Shown here: in pieces, positions 45,150 to 55,817 of the stretch
How the letters are laid out: each line of letters opens with the position of its first letter
Position numbering within the stretch: the first letter of the stretch is position 1
Assembly (NCBI GenBank): GCA_022495995.1
Contig: JAFEMH010002493.1
Location: 1-64,000, forward strand
Direction of reading: 5' to 3'
From: Adenophora triphylla var. japonica
Lineage: Eukaryota > Streptophyta > Magnoliopsida > Asterales > Campanulaceae
Length of the DNA stretch: 64,000 bases
The notes under the pieces: generated by a model
Told to the model about the DNA's origin: nothing
Seen by the model: only the letters and a program-made list of their open reading frames with translations
Database searches by the model: none
Translations under genes and position numbers: made by a program

Positions 45150-45244
45150 TACATTTCTTCAAGTTGTAAGATCTGATTCCCTTTTGTCATGTTCATTACA
45201 GCCCGAGAGACATCATCAACTATAGGGGATCCTTTAAATAGAAC
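45150..45244 (-). pseudogene. Glutamate-receptor-like (GLR) exon remnant, ligand-binding part
   Basis: Minus strand after acceptor TTTCTTAG: VLFKGSPIVDDVSRAVMN, then MTKGNQILQLEE. This matches the S2 ligand-binding segment FPKGSPLVPDVSRAILNVTEG of plant GLR channels, plasma-membrane cation channels gated by amino acids. It joins the exon ending RTDGFAF at 53,497-53,614 across an intron that contains a MITE and Copia 2. Only fragments exist here and the other exon carries an internal deletion, so it is a pseudogene. Confidence 0.65.
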
Positions 45245-45401
45245 CTAAGAAACTTTCCAGTTTTAGAGGTTTTCAATGATGAAATAACACACACACACAC
45301 ACCCACCAGTATGATAGGAATGAGTAATACTAGAGTAATCTAGTGTTATGTAAATGGATCCTTTAAATAGAACCTAAGAAATTTGCATTTGTAAGTATAT
45401 A
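45245..45401 (-). other. GLR intron remnant with local duplication
   Basis: The acceptor region TCCTTTAAATAGAACCTAAG appears twice (about 45,229 and 45,358), and the block GATAGGAATGAGTAATACTA recurs near 53,645, so this stretch is rearranged. An (AC)n run lies at 45,288-45,302. Confidence 0.55.
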
Positions 45402-45681
45402 CTCCCTCCGCCCCATTCGAATTTGGACAAATTTCCTTTTTGGGCGTCCCATCCGAATTTGGACAACCCAAAAAGGAAAGTTTATAATAATAAAAAAATG
45501 GGCATACCCCACTCACTCATTAACTCCACTCATTCTCCACCATACAATTTATTCAACCAACCACTATTAACTCCACTCATTCTCTCTCTTCATTTTCTAC
45601 CACACATTTTTATTATCTTATTGTTATTTCTTAATCTCCGTGTAAAGTAACTTTGTCCAAATTCGGGTGGGACGGAGGGAG
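45402..45681. mobile_element. Stowaway-type MITE in the GLR intron
   Basis: TA/CTCCCTCCGCCCCATTCG ... CGGGTGGGACGGAGGGAG/TA. Copia 2 landed 6 bp to its right. Confidence 0.92.
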
Positions 45682-45687
45682 TATAAA

Positions 45688-46016
45688 TGTAGGAATTTGA
45701 ATTGGAACAAATAATCTTTCTTGTTTATTCTTCTCACAAGGAGGAAGTATTTAAAGGAGATTACAAAAGATTTCAGCAAAAGGAAACTCTAAGGAAAAAG
45801 AAAACAAAAAGAATTAGGAAACTAATGTCAATTTGGAAACACAATCCTAAACCAACTGTCAAAAGCGGAAACTGGGCAATGGGAGCGGACGCTCCCTTTC
45901 CATGGGAGCGGACGCTCCCCATTAACAGAAACTGATATCCCGGATTGGCCAAAAGGGAGCAAGCGCTCCCCCTCTGTGGAGCGGGCGCTCCCAAAGGCAG
46001 AAGCTGCGGCATCACA
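45688..46016 (-). repeat. 3' LTR of Copia 2
   Basis: TGTAGGAATTTGAATTGG ... GGCATCACA on plus. Minus-strand TTTAAATAC near 45,750 is the likely TATA box, about 130 bp downstream of the palindrome modules. Confidence 0.95.
45881..45991. promoter_or_regulatory. Two palindrome-doublet modules in Copia 2 LTR
   Basis: GGGAGCGGACGCTCCC at 45,881 and 45,904, then GGGAGCAAGCGCTCCC at 45,955 and GGAGCGGGCGCTCC at 45,978: 23 bp between partners (7-nt gap) and 74 bp between doublets. Doublets are followed by CATTAA-CAGAAAC and AAAGG-CAGAAGC. The 5' LTR repeats this at 53,347-53,457. Confidence 0.85.
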
Positions 46017-46030
46017 CCCTCCCTCAAGTT
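46017..46030 (-). other. Polypurine tract of Copia 2
   Basis: Minus strand CAACTTGAGGGAGGG directly precedes the 3' LTR. Confidence 0.9.
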
Positions 46031-49000
46031 GGAGCGTGAGGGTTGAGAAGGCCCAACTTGCTAAGTAAAATATCGAACTGTTGCTTTCCGAGAGCTTTAG
46101 TAAATATGTTTGCCAACTGCGTCTTCGTGGGGACATAAGAAGGAGCAATAAGGCCATTGGAGATAGCGTCACGGATGAAATGACAATCCACCTCAATATG
46201 CTTCGTCCGCTCGTGATAGACAGGATTCTTGGCAATGTGAAGGGCCGATTCACTGTCACAGAAGATGGAAATAGCCTTGGGATGATGAACGCCCAAGCTC
46301 AACAACAAACCCTTCAACCATTTAAGCTCGCATGTAAGGGCTGCCATGGCGCGATATTCAGCCTCAGCAGAAGATCGAGAAACAGTAGGTTATTTTTTAG
46401 TTTTCCAAGAGATGGGAGAATGCCCTAGAAAAACGAGCCACTCGGTTAGAGAACGACGAGTGATGGGGCATGCAGCCCAATCCGAGTCACAACATCCTTG
46501 AAGGGTGAGATCGCTGTCAGTGCGTAGAAGAATGCCTTGTCCAGGGGTGCCTTTCAGATACCGAACAACTCGTAGAGCGGCCTCCCAATGCTCCGAACGA
46601 GGTTCATTCATGAACTGAGATAGAATGTGGACCGAATATGTAAGATCCGACCGAGTTACAGCCAAGTAAATGAGGCGTCCTACAAGGCGACGATACCGTT
46701 CCGGATCTTCCAAGGGAGCACCGGTAGCAACACCAAGCTTATGGTTGGGCTCAATAGGGAAGCCAGAGGGCTTTGCACCAAGTAATCCGACCTCAGAAAT
46801 AATATCCAACGTGTACTTTCGTTGGCACAAAAACAGACCATCAGGATTGCGAGCAACCTCAATGCCAAGAAAGTATTTGAGAGAGCCGAGATCTTTCATT
46901 TTGAAGCACTCACACAGGTACTTCTTGAAGGACTGTAAGGCAGCAGAATCATTCCCGGCTATGATGAGATCATCAACATACACAAGCACATTCGTTTGGA
47001 TCGCACCTTTTGTGAAGGTGAAAAGAGAGTATTCAGAGTAGGACTGGAGGAAGCCATATGCCTTCAAGGAAGTCAATAACTTGGCAAACCAACAACGAGG
47101 AGCTTGCTTCAAGCCGTAAAGGGACTTATGAAGATGGCAAATCGTGTTGGTGTTTGGTGCTTCAAAGCCCGGAGGGAGTTTCATATAAACTTCTTCTGCT
47201 AAATCGCCATGCAAGAAGGCATTGTGAATGTCCATCTGATGTAACTCCCAATTCTTGAAAGCAGCAATAGCAAGAAAAGCCCGAACAGTGACAATTTTAG
47301 CCACAGGAGCAAAAGTTTCTGTGTAGTCAATACCTTCTTTCTGATGATTGCCGCGAACAACTAGCCGAGACTTGAGCCTTTCAAGCGCTCCATCAGAATT
47401 ATATTTGATCTTATAGACCCATTGACATCCCAGGGCTCGTTTGCCAGGAGGTAGGGGAACCATAGACCATGTGCCATTATCTTCTAAGGCACGAATTTCC
47501 TCCTTCATTGACTGTTTCCAGCCATCATGAGCCATGGCCTCGCGAAAGGATGTCGGCTCTTTAGCCACTGTAAGAGCTGCAAGAAAGGTACGATATTTTG
47601 CAGAAAACCGATCACAGTTTATATAGTGAGCTATAGGATAGGGAGTACCTGAGGAACTGATTGAAGACGGAGAGGCGGGGGATGGACTTGAAGAAGAAGT
47701 AGTGAGAGCCACAAAATCGCGAAGCCGAACAAAAGGCATTTTCTGTCTCATACCACTCCCTAAAGGGTCGGGTCCGGATGCAGAAGGAGCAGTAGACTCA
47801 GTGGGAGCCGAAGGAGCAGTAGGGGCAACCTCTTCCTGCACATCGGATAAGGTACCGGGCTCGGCTGCAGTAGGTTCAACAGGAGGAGCCGAAGGAGCAG
47901 TAGGGGAAACCTCTTCAAAAGGGAAATCAATGTGGCCAAAAGCTTCTTCCTCATCTAGGACATCAACAGAATCCGGGACATGAGGAACAGTAGTAGAATC
48001 GCTGTATGGAAACACAGTCTCAAAGAACTTCACATCACGAGAGACGAAGAATTTCTTGGTCTCGAGATCAAATAGCTTCCACCCCTTTTTACCAAGAGAA
48101 TACCCCACGAAGATGCATTTACGGCTACGACTAGCAAATTTGTCACCCCTAGCCTGTTGATTATGAGCATAACACATCGAACCAAAAATACGAAGGGAAT
48201 CATAAAAGGGGGCTTTGCCAAACAAGATATCGTAGGGAGTTTTATTATCTAACAAGGGGGAAGGGGTTCGATTGATCAAGTGAGCAGCAGTAAGGACCGC
48301 TTCGCCCCAGAAGTAAATGGGAAGGTGAGCCTGAAACCTCAAGGCTCTAGCTATGTTCAAAATTTGACGGTGTTTACGTTCGACACGCCCATTTTGTTGG
48401 GGGATGCCAACATATGATGTTTGAAAAAGGATGCCGGTGGAAAGAAAATAATCAAACAAGGAGTTAAACTCAGTGCCATTGTCAGATTGGACAATTTTGA
48501 TTTTTTGAGAAAACTGTCGATCCACCATTGCAACAAAGGCCATAAACATGCGACAAACTTCTATTTTATCAACTAATAAATAAATCCAAACAGCACGCGA
48601 ATAATCATCTACCAAAGTCAAGAAATAACGAGCACCACAAGAGGAAACATGGGTGTAAGGACCCCACAAGTCACAGTGAACTTTCTAAAAAACTCTAGTA
48701 GACTTATACTCACTAATAGGAAAGCTATCTCTAGAATGTTTAGCACGAAAACAAACGTCTCAAGGTTGATAAAGACTACCCGACAGATGAGAGACTGGAG
48801 GAAGAAGTTTCACTACTTTTTCAGATGGATGCCCCATACGATTATGCCACAACTCGAGCAAAGCAGATGTATTGTTGATAGAGACGTGACAAGCAGAAGG
48901 TGCGCCCCCGAAGTAGTAGTGTCCATCCCGCCTAACACCCGTTCCAATCAGGTTCCTCGACTGGTCCTGTATAGCACACAGAGAAGCATTAAAATGGACA

Positions 49001-49290
49001 GTGCAATGAACATCATCAGATAATTGAGAAACAGAAAGAAGACTGCAGTTCAAGTTTGGTATATAGAGAACATGATGAAGAATAAGGGTGTCTGTTAGGC
49101 GAACAGAGCCCTCTATATGAGAAAAGACTGAAGTGCCGTTAGGAAGCTTGATGGGGCAAGCTTGTATAGAGTATGAATCAAAGAGACAAGCAGCGTTTTC
49201 GGTCACATGATTAGACGCTCCCGTATCAATGATCCAAGAAGATGTATCAAACGTACCGTGAAGGCGATTATCTGGAATACGAGTGTTACC
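46024..49290 (-). pseudogene. Copia 2 pol, three premature stops
   Basis: Protease SSWIIDTGASNHVT (about 49,205-49,245). Pre-integrase LLELWHNRMGHPSEKVV. Integrase CDLWGPY, FLTLVDDYSRAVWIYLL, IVQSDNGTEF and PQQNGRVERKHRQIL, so D, D and E are all present. RT WVYKIKYNSDGALERLKSRL and NVLVYVDDLIIAGND, an intact active site. RNase H CDSDWAACPITRRSLTEWL and [13 protein letters not shown]. Stops occur after SLYQP (about 48,770), in VF-stop-KVHCDLWG (about 48,690) and after SWKTKK (about 46,393, CAA-like to TAA). Otherwise the frame is open over some 3.2 kb, making this the best-preserved pol of the window. Confidence 0.95.
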
Positions 49291-50077
49291 AACTAGGCCG
49301 ACTAGAGCATTCCACTATTCTGCAGTAAAAAGAGGTGAAGAAGTAGAGGGAAGAGATCCAGCGGAAAGCCCGACTTGGGCGGCACCAACATGAGTGACTG
49401 AGTTGGTGCGCGCAACTCCTCTGCCTCGACCTTGTTGAGGACGACCGCCACCATGAGCACCCGTTTTGCTACTGTCTCCCCACCATTCTGGATAACCGAC
49501 AAGCTCAAAACAAGAGGTGTCATCATGACCCTTTTTCTGACAGTGAGAGCAAGGTGGGATTTGTCGGGTTTGTCACGACTACGAGAGCCGCCAGTTTTGA
49601 GAGAAAACCCAACTACATCCGGAGGTTCATCCAGAATTGGCTTAGCAAGGCGTACTCGCTCAGCCTGGGCTACCAATTGATAAGCACGATCAAGAGTGGG
49701 CAATGGATCCTGAGACAAGAGGTTAGTACGAAGAGAGGCATAGTATTCAGAATTTAAACCCATAAGAAATTCATGAAGCTTCCCAGTTGCCCTTCGTGCC
49801 GCGTGTTTCTGTCCGGCGGTGCAGTTGTCGCAGCAAGAACAATCTATAAGCGGCTCGTAGTTGTGCAGTGATTCCCACAATCCAGTCAACTTACCGAAAT
49901 ACACAGCCACATGCATGGTCTTGGTCTGCTCACATTGTGCTATCGACATCCTCAATTGTTGAATGCGAGGACCATCCACCAACGCATATCGAGATTTAAG
50001 AGGCTCTCACAAACGCCTATCATCCCTATACTTGGACAGCGTGCTCTTAACCTCGGGATCAATAGTATTCATGAGCC
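49291..50077 (-). pseudogene. Copia 2 gag, distal part
   Basis: PRIQQLRMSIAQCEQTKTMH, LWESLHNYEPLIDC, LSQDPLPTLDRAYQLVAQAE, then a frameshift near 49,560 followed by a CCHC-type stretch (CSHCQKKGHDDTSC in the shifted frame) and GYPEWWGD-like residues. A stop (likely TGG to TGA) lies near 50,007. The frame continues from the part beyond the solo LTR. Confidence 0.85.
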
Positions 50078-50082
50078 ATGAT
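50078..50082. repeat. Target-site duplication ATGAT (left)
   Basis: Matches 52,834-52,838 on the other side of the solo LTR. Confidence 0.9.
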
Positions 50083-52833
50083 TGTAACGACCCCAACCCT
50101 AGGCACTAATTTTAAATATCATATTATGTGCTTTAATATTTATGTTAACTTTATGTGTTCATTTATGTCTTTAAATTCTTAAATTAAGATAAATTGGGTG
50201 AGAAGTAATTTTATAATCTTTTGAGAATTCATTGGAAATTAAATAAAGAACCTTGGGGAATAATAAAAATAGAAAATAGATAAATATATGAGGAGGTTAA
50301 AATGGGTAGAATAAATAATTAGAGGAAAGGGTTAATTTTAATCTAATGTGAAAGCCTTTATTTATTAAAGGGGATTAGTTAGTGAAAGCCTCTAGATTTA
50401 GAAGAGGGGGGGCCAATTCCCTCTTCATTCCAAATCCTTGCCAAGTGTTCCCCTCCCCATTCATCCTCCACTCTACCCCCCTTTAACCCCTCACTCTTAC
50501 TCCCTTCTCCCTCCTTCATTTTTTTACTCCATACTCCTCCTAGCAAGACATAGAAAAACTCCATGGAAGCTCTCAACCCATTTTCTTGAAGCCAAGCCAT
50601 TCCTCCACCATTTTCAAGTTCAAGAGTGTTTTTGAAGTTGGATCATCTAGAAGAATCAAGCAAGTTAGACAGATCAACCTTCCATTGTAAAACCCTAAGA
50701 TGAGTTGTTATGATTCCCTTCTTCTATTTGTTCATAAGTTCTTTGATTATTGTTCTTGGCCTTGTGATGTTGATTTCTTGCTTGGAAGCCTAAAGGGGAG
50801 TTGAATGGTTAGAAAATGGAATTTGTTGAAGTTAGGGTTCAAGGAAGATCATTTAAAAAGGGTTTGAAATGTGTGAAATGGGTAGAGATAAATAATCTAG
50901 GGCTACTTGGTTTTGAGTTTACATGTTTGGAATGGGACTTGGTAAGGTTAAAGTATCCTTTGGTGTTCTTGAATTAAGCTTGGTTAGAAGGAATGGAAAC
51001 CTAGGCATAAAAGGGTCAAAAATCTGAGTTTTGTGCTGGAGAAGGGCTTGGGCGGTCGCCCATGGGGACTTGAGCGGCCGCCCATCACCCCAGAAACAAT
51101 ATTGCCTTTGAAATCCACTTGGGCGGTCGCCCAAGTGATGAGGGCGGTCGCCCATAATGGCAGAAACAATAAATTCCTTTGAAGTCCACTTGGGCGGTCG
51201 CCCAAGTGGTTAGGGCGGTCGCCCATGACCCCTGAACCAACTTTGTAATCTGAACTAGAATTGTTTAGCAAGTTTGTTGGCCACTTATAAATTGTGACTC
51301 CCACCCAATATAAATTAGTAGAACCTAATCAACCCGGATACGAATTGATCCTCTTTAACCTAAGTTAGAGTAGGATACCTTGGCTTGGCCATGACGTCTT
51401 ACTTGGTCAAAATGGAATTGTAGGAGTAGTTAAATATTGTTCGGAAAGTGGTCCAAACTTGGGAAGTAGGTCTTGCACTTTTATTAAGATTATTCAAGGT
51501 TGAGTAATGACTTCGTAGGATTGGCTTATGGTACTTGGTGACTTTACTTGTTCCCACATCCTTGATAGTTAGCTTGAATAATGTTAAAAACTATAGGTTA
51601 CACTATTTTGTTACATGTATATGTATCATTGTAGCATGGTTATCCCAATTGTGAAATTATTGATTATGTGAATACCTTGACGTTCTAAGGGTGGACTATT
51701 TGTCCTATTGTTATATTGTATCCCAATTGTGGATTATCTGGCATGTTGATTTCATTGTATCCCGGTGTGGATTATGTGGTTATATTGTTACCTTAAGTGA
51801 ACTCATATTCATTGGTGATTTTATGCATAGTGTATTAAATGGTTGTTGCACTATGGTATTGGGTGAACATGAGTATATTTTACCATGTTGCTATATTGTT
51901 TATCCCCTTTGTGGATTATATTTCAAGTATCTATTATGTGCTTGAACGCTTTATGCATTAGGGGGTATAATGGAATTCAATCAATTATGAATTTGTTCTA
52001 TAAGTGATTTAAGGCCCATCATACCTGTGACCTGCCCCTCTGTGGCCACAGAGTGGGTGTGCTAGCGACTGTATTGAGCCAAAAGCCTTACAGACCGCTG
52101 CGATTGGTGTACCGGTGGAAAGCTCTGTATGAAGCCCAAAAGCTTTACAGTAGCGCTAATATTATATGATACTCTGATTCAGTATCTGATTTTCTTATAT
52201 GGATCTCTGGAGTATGAGACCTATAAGCGGTGAATGTGCATGGGGGCAATTCACCAAAGAGTGGAGTTTTACTCCCACGTTGTACGACTTATTGTTCAGA
52301 CGGGAAAGGTAAAATGAGGTAACGTAAGGTGTTTACCGCTTTAATAATGTGTTATGTGTAACCATGCTATGTGTTGCATCTTACTTGGCATATTGCTGCA
52401 TTCATAATAGCTTACTGAGATTTATTCTCACCCCTCTCCCTTTAATGTTTTAGATTCCGAGACAGGTGACCCGAACCAGTGAGGCCGGGGATATCATTGT
52501 GGACTTTTGCTTTTGGGGCTTGACAAGTTAAGTATAGGAGTGGGTTGTTAGGAGTATTTATTAAGTATTCCTCTTTTACAATTTGTATGAAAAACTCTTT
52601 TGTTAAACAATTGTTAATTAAGGTTTTCAATGTAATTGATCAGATTACGGTTTATTAAAGTTGTGGTTGGATTTCCTCTAAGTAGAGATATTACCAATTG
52701 ATTTTAATTTAGAAGTTTGAAAAGTGATTTTCTTTTAAAGGCAAATAAATGTTTTAAAAACTAAGATGGTTTTTCTTAGATTGAGCCTCTCCAGCTCGGG
52801 ACACGCGTTAGGTTCCGGGTTGGGGTGCTCACA
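50083..52833 (+). mobile_element. Solo Ty3/gypsy LTR (2,751 bp) nested in Copia 2
   Basis: TGTAACGACCCCAACCC at the start and GGGTTGGGGTGCTCACA at the end, 14 of 17 terminal bases inverted, with 5-bp duplication ATGAT. There is no PBS, PPT or coding region inside. Length, TGTAAC start and the AGCTTACTGAG...CTCACCCC block (about 52,410-52,435) resemble LTRs of Tekay/Del-type chromoviruses. A solo LTR implies unequal recombination between two LTRs of a former full element. Confidence 0.88.
51049..51225 (+). promoter_or_regulatory. Three palindrome-doublet modules in the solo LTR
   Basis: TGGGCGGTCGCCCA at 51,049, 51,120 and 51,191 (71-bp period). Each partner follows 21-22 bp later (TGAGCGGCCGCCCA at 51,071, AGGGCGGTCGCCCA at 51,141 and 51,212). 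After the doublets come TCACCC-CAGAAAC, TAATGG-CAGAAAC and TGACCC-CTGAACC. Confidence 0.9.
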
Positions 52834-52838
52834 ATGAT

Positions 52839-53113
52839 ACCAACATAGCATGAATGGTATTCCAATCTGACTCGGTGTAAGGAGGAACAACGGATGGAAT
52901 AGATCCATCCAAGAAGCCGAATTTTCGTCTAGTCTCGAGAGCTGTCTGTATATCACCAGCCCAATCATCGTAGTTGTCACCGCGGAAGCGAGTAGGAGTT
53001 ATGAAATCACCAGGTCGATCTTGGGGTCCTAGGTAGAAGGGAGAATTATATTCAATCTTCAAAACCGGAGGAGGCCGCCCATCACCACCACCGGCCGGAG
53101 CTGGTTCCGCCAT
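52839..53113 (-). pseudogene. Copia 2 gag, N-terminal part
   Basis: Starts MAEPAPAGGGDGRPPPVLK, then YNSPFYLGPQDRPGDFITP, FRGDNYDDWAGDIQTALE and KFGFLDGSIPS. The pattern (N/S)P(F/Y)YL...D.PG..L....L.GDNY..W......AL..K.K.GF.DG is the copia Gag_3-type N-terminus (PF14244-like). The frame is open up to the solo LTR at ATGAT, so the only break here is the insertion. Confidence 0.92.
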
Positions 53114-53140
53114 TGACAAGATCAAGAGCTTGTGTATGGA

Positions 53141-53153
53141 GGCTTTGATACCA
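53141..53153 (-). other. Primer binding site of Copia 2
   Basis: Minus strand TGGTATCAAAGCC directly after the 5' LTR; initiator tRNA-Met type with A for the usual G at position 9. Confidence 0.92.
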
Positions 53154-53482
53154 TGTAGGAATTTGAATTGGAACAAATAATCTTTCTTGTTTATTCTTCT
53201 CACAAGGAGGAAGTATTTAAAGGAGATTACAAAAGATTTCAGCAAAAGGAAACTCTAAGGAAAAAGGAAACAAAAGGAATTAGGAAACTAATGTCAATTT
53301 GGAAACACAATCCTAAATCAACTGTCAAAGGCGGAAACTGGGCAATGGGAGCGGACGCTCCCTTTCCATGGGAGCGGACGCTCCCCATTAACACAAACTG
53401 ATATCCCGGATTGGCCAAAAGGGAGCAGGCGCTCCCCCTCCATGGAGCGGGCGCTCCCAAAGGCAAAAGCTGCGGCGTCACA
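53154..53482 (-). repeat. 5' LTR of Copia 2
   Basis: Same 329 bp as the 3' LTR with about 10 substitutions and no gaps. All four palindromes are kept; the CAGAAAC and CAGAAGC tails have each changed by one base. Confidence 0.95.
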
Positions 53483-53496
53483 ATAAATATACTTAC

Positions 53497-53614
53497 AAAT
53501 GCAAATCCATCAGTACGATTGATAGATTCGCAGTGTAAGTTGAGTTCAATACGAGGACCGTAATTACCCATGCTACCACAACAAAATGAACCAAGTTTCT
53601 CTTAATTTGTTCTC
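53497..53614 (-). pseudogene. GLR-like exon remnant, transmembrane part with deletion
   Basis: Minus strand between acceptor GCTTGTAG and donor GCATTT/GTAAGTAT. It begins GEQIKRNLVHFVVVAWVIT, VLVLNSTYTANLS, which matches the GLR third membrane helix and its NSSYTA(S/T)LTS motif. After a frame change it ends NRTDGFAF, which belongs some 150 residues farther on in GLRs, so most of the S2 lobe was deleted before or during pseudogenisation. Confidence 0.65.
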
Positions 53615-55075
53615 CTACAAGCACAAAATGAAGACTTTAAGTATGATAGGAATGAGTTATACTAGAGTACTCTAGTGTTATGTAAATGGATCAAGCCTTT
53701 CATGGCGAGGGTCATATTAGCATGAACTTATTAATTAGGGAATTTCTATTTGCACAAACAAAATTCTATTTGCACAATATTTTTTTTTTGTTTTGTGTGT
53801 TCTCATTATTGTTATAAGAAGTTAAACTTGATGAGCTTTTTAGTTTTTTGAGGTCTAGTCGTTATCCCATTTACCCAAGTGAATATCATCTTTCTCAATA
53901 TCATCCAACACTTTTTCTCCATGACATTAACACTTACCAACATTTACTATATATCTAGTAAATTGGAAAATATCTTGGATTTATTATTTGATTTTAAAAA
54001 ATCTAATAAAAACAATTTTTAAATATTATCTTGAAAAATGAAAAAACTATTTGGAGTATTATTTGACTTAAAAATCTGCAAAAATTAATTTCCAAAGTTA
54101 ATTATAATAAATTAAAGGTGATTAAGTGTGTATATATATTACACTTCGTAATTTTTCTTCAAATTTTTCAAGTTGTTTTTCAATTGAGGTTGTATTCTAT
54201 CACAAAAGATTGAAAAAAAAACAGTAAAAGTAAATTTCAAAAGGGATGATTGGAAAGAAGATCCATTAGAATCAAGTGATAAGGTTGATTTTTAATTTAA
54301 TTTACTATACAACTCTTTTGAAATAGTATAATTTATAACCCCCATAAGTAGTATAAATATTTATTTTAAATTATAAATTGTTGGTTGAAATTTTATATTT
54401 TGAATAATACCCATTAAATACAAACTTAAATTTATAATATATAAATTCTCATTAAAAAAATGAAAAATGAAAAATGAAAATTGCAATTTCAAATTCAAAT
54501 TCAAATTCGGACTCTAGTTTGATTTCTTGTTCAGTTGCATTTTTTCCATCTTCACTAAACAAAATTTTATTTATACTATTCGATTTTAAATTTTATGGGC
54601 TTAAATGCATTATCTGAAAGCTTTTTTCTTTTTTCGTTTTCACAATTTACCTTGGGTTGGAGTAAAACCGAGCCACGAGTCAGCTAGTAAATGAGCTCAG
54701 CTTTACTTGGATTCTTTCTGGATTTTTTATTTTTTATATCAAAAATGCTAAAACAACATTTATTTTAAATTAGAGGAAAAAGTGAACATTAATTAAGGGA
54801 AATGAGACACTCTAATTATTATTCTTATCACTCTATTCGAGGAGTAGGAGAACTAGAGTAGGAGAGTAAGATTGAGATTTGGAGTACAAACTTTTCATGA
54901 TTAAGTAGATGATGTTTATTATTTCAAGGTTGTTCGCACATTATTTTAATAAAAAAATTGTGTAAATAGTAGGACCCATTAATTATTACACTTTTAAGTG
55001 GGTCATGCTGCTGACATGGCACCTGCTATATCAAGTGTGATTCATTTTCATGACAACATGCCTAGATCTCTAGTA
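53615..55075. other. AT-rich intergenic or intronic DNA
   Basis: No coding match. Contains GATAGGAATGAGTTATACTA (53,644), duplicated from 45,310, and simple A/T-rich runs. Confidence 0.5.
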
Positions 55076-55327
55076 CTCCCTTTGACCGCCCGTAGTGACC
55101 TTTTCACATTCTTTTTTTGTACTTTGAATGAATTTTGAGTAATAATTTAAGGTTAATTTAATTATCCTAATTAAAATCTACAAATTGTTATTGATATCCA
55201 TTGTTGTAAGTACTATCAATAATATTATTTTCATATTTTTATTAGGATAATTAATTAACCTTGAATTATTGTTCAAAATTCATTTAAAGTAAACAAAAAA
55301 AGTGAGAATGATTCCGGGACGGAGGAG
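55076..55327. mobile_element. Stowaway-type MITE with long inverted repeat
   Basis: TA/CTCCCTTTGACCGCCC ... CGGGACGGAGGAG/TA. Long inverted arms (TTAATTTAATTATCCTAAT near 55,155 against ATTAGGATAATTAATTAACC near 55,240) could fold into a hairpin. Confidence 0.8.
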
Positions 55328-55468
55328 TACTATTTAATTGAAATTTAGCAACTTGACTAATTTCAAATTCATTTAATATAAAAGGAGCAAGACTTACCAT
55401 GAGCAAAATCTAATGTGGAGTCAATACAGAAAATGGACACTGTTATAGAATATGTTTCTTGAAAAATA

Positions 55469-55757
55469 CTCCCTCCGTCTCTCAGTCTAGTGTGAATCAA
55501 AATGTTGGGCACATCGATTAAGGAAAAGTAAGAGAGAGAAAAAGTGGAGAGAGAATGTTGTGAGTGTAAAAGTAAAATAGGAGAGAGAATGAGTGGAAGG
55601 AATAGTTAGGAGAGAGAATGTTGTGAGTGTAAAAGTAAAATAGGAGAGAGAATGAGTGGGGTAAATAGTGAAGATTCTCTTCCATTTTGGACAGTTCACA
55701 CTCGGCTGAAACGAACCAAAAAGAAAATAAGTGTACACTCAACTGAAACGGAGGAAG
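55469..55757. mobile_element. Stowaway-type MITE
   Basis: TA/CTCCCTCCGTCTCTCAG ... CTGAAACGGAGGAAG/TA with an internal 76-bp direct duplication of the GAGAGAATGAGTGG block. Confidence 0.88.
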
Positions 55758-55817
55758 TATATGAAGTCAATACAGAAAATGGACATTGATTTAATTAGGG
55801 ACTGAGGGAGTACTTAC

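Larger units (their letters stand above)
45688..53482 (-). mobile_element. Ty1/copia element Copia 2 (Ale-like), with nested solo LTR
   Basis: Flanked by ATAAA (45,683-45,687 and 53,483-53,487). Both LTRs are 329 bp and differ at about 10 sites (3%). Sense order on minus: LTR, PBS, gag, protease, integrase, RT, RNase H, PPT, LTR. A 2,751-bp gypsy solo LTR splits gag. The Gag_3-like N-terminus and pol style suggest the Ale lineage. Confidence 0.95.

Noticed and set aside
47702..47983. Plus-strand alanine/serine-rich frame within Copia 2
   Set aside because: Shadow of the pol linker on the minus strand.
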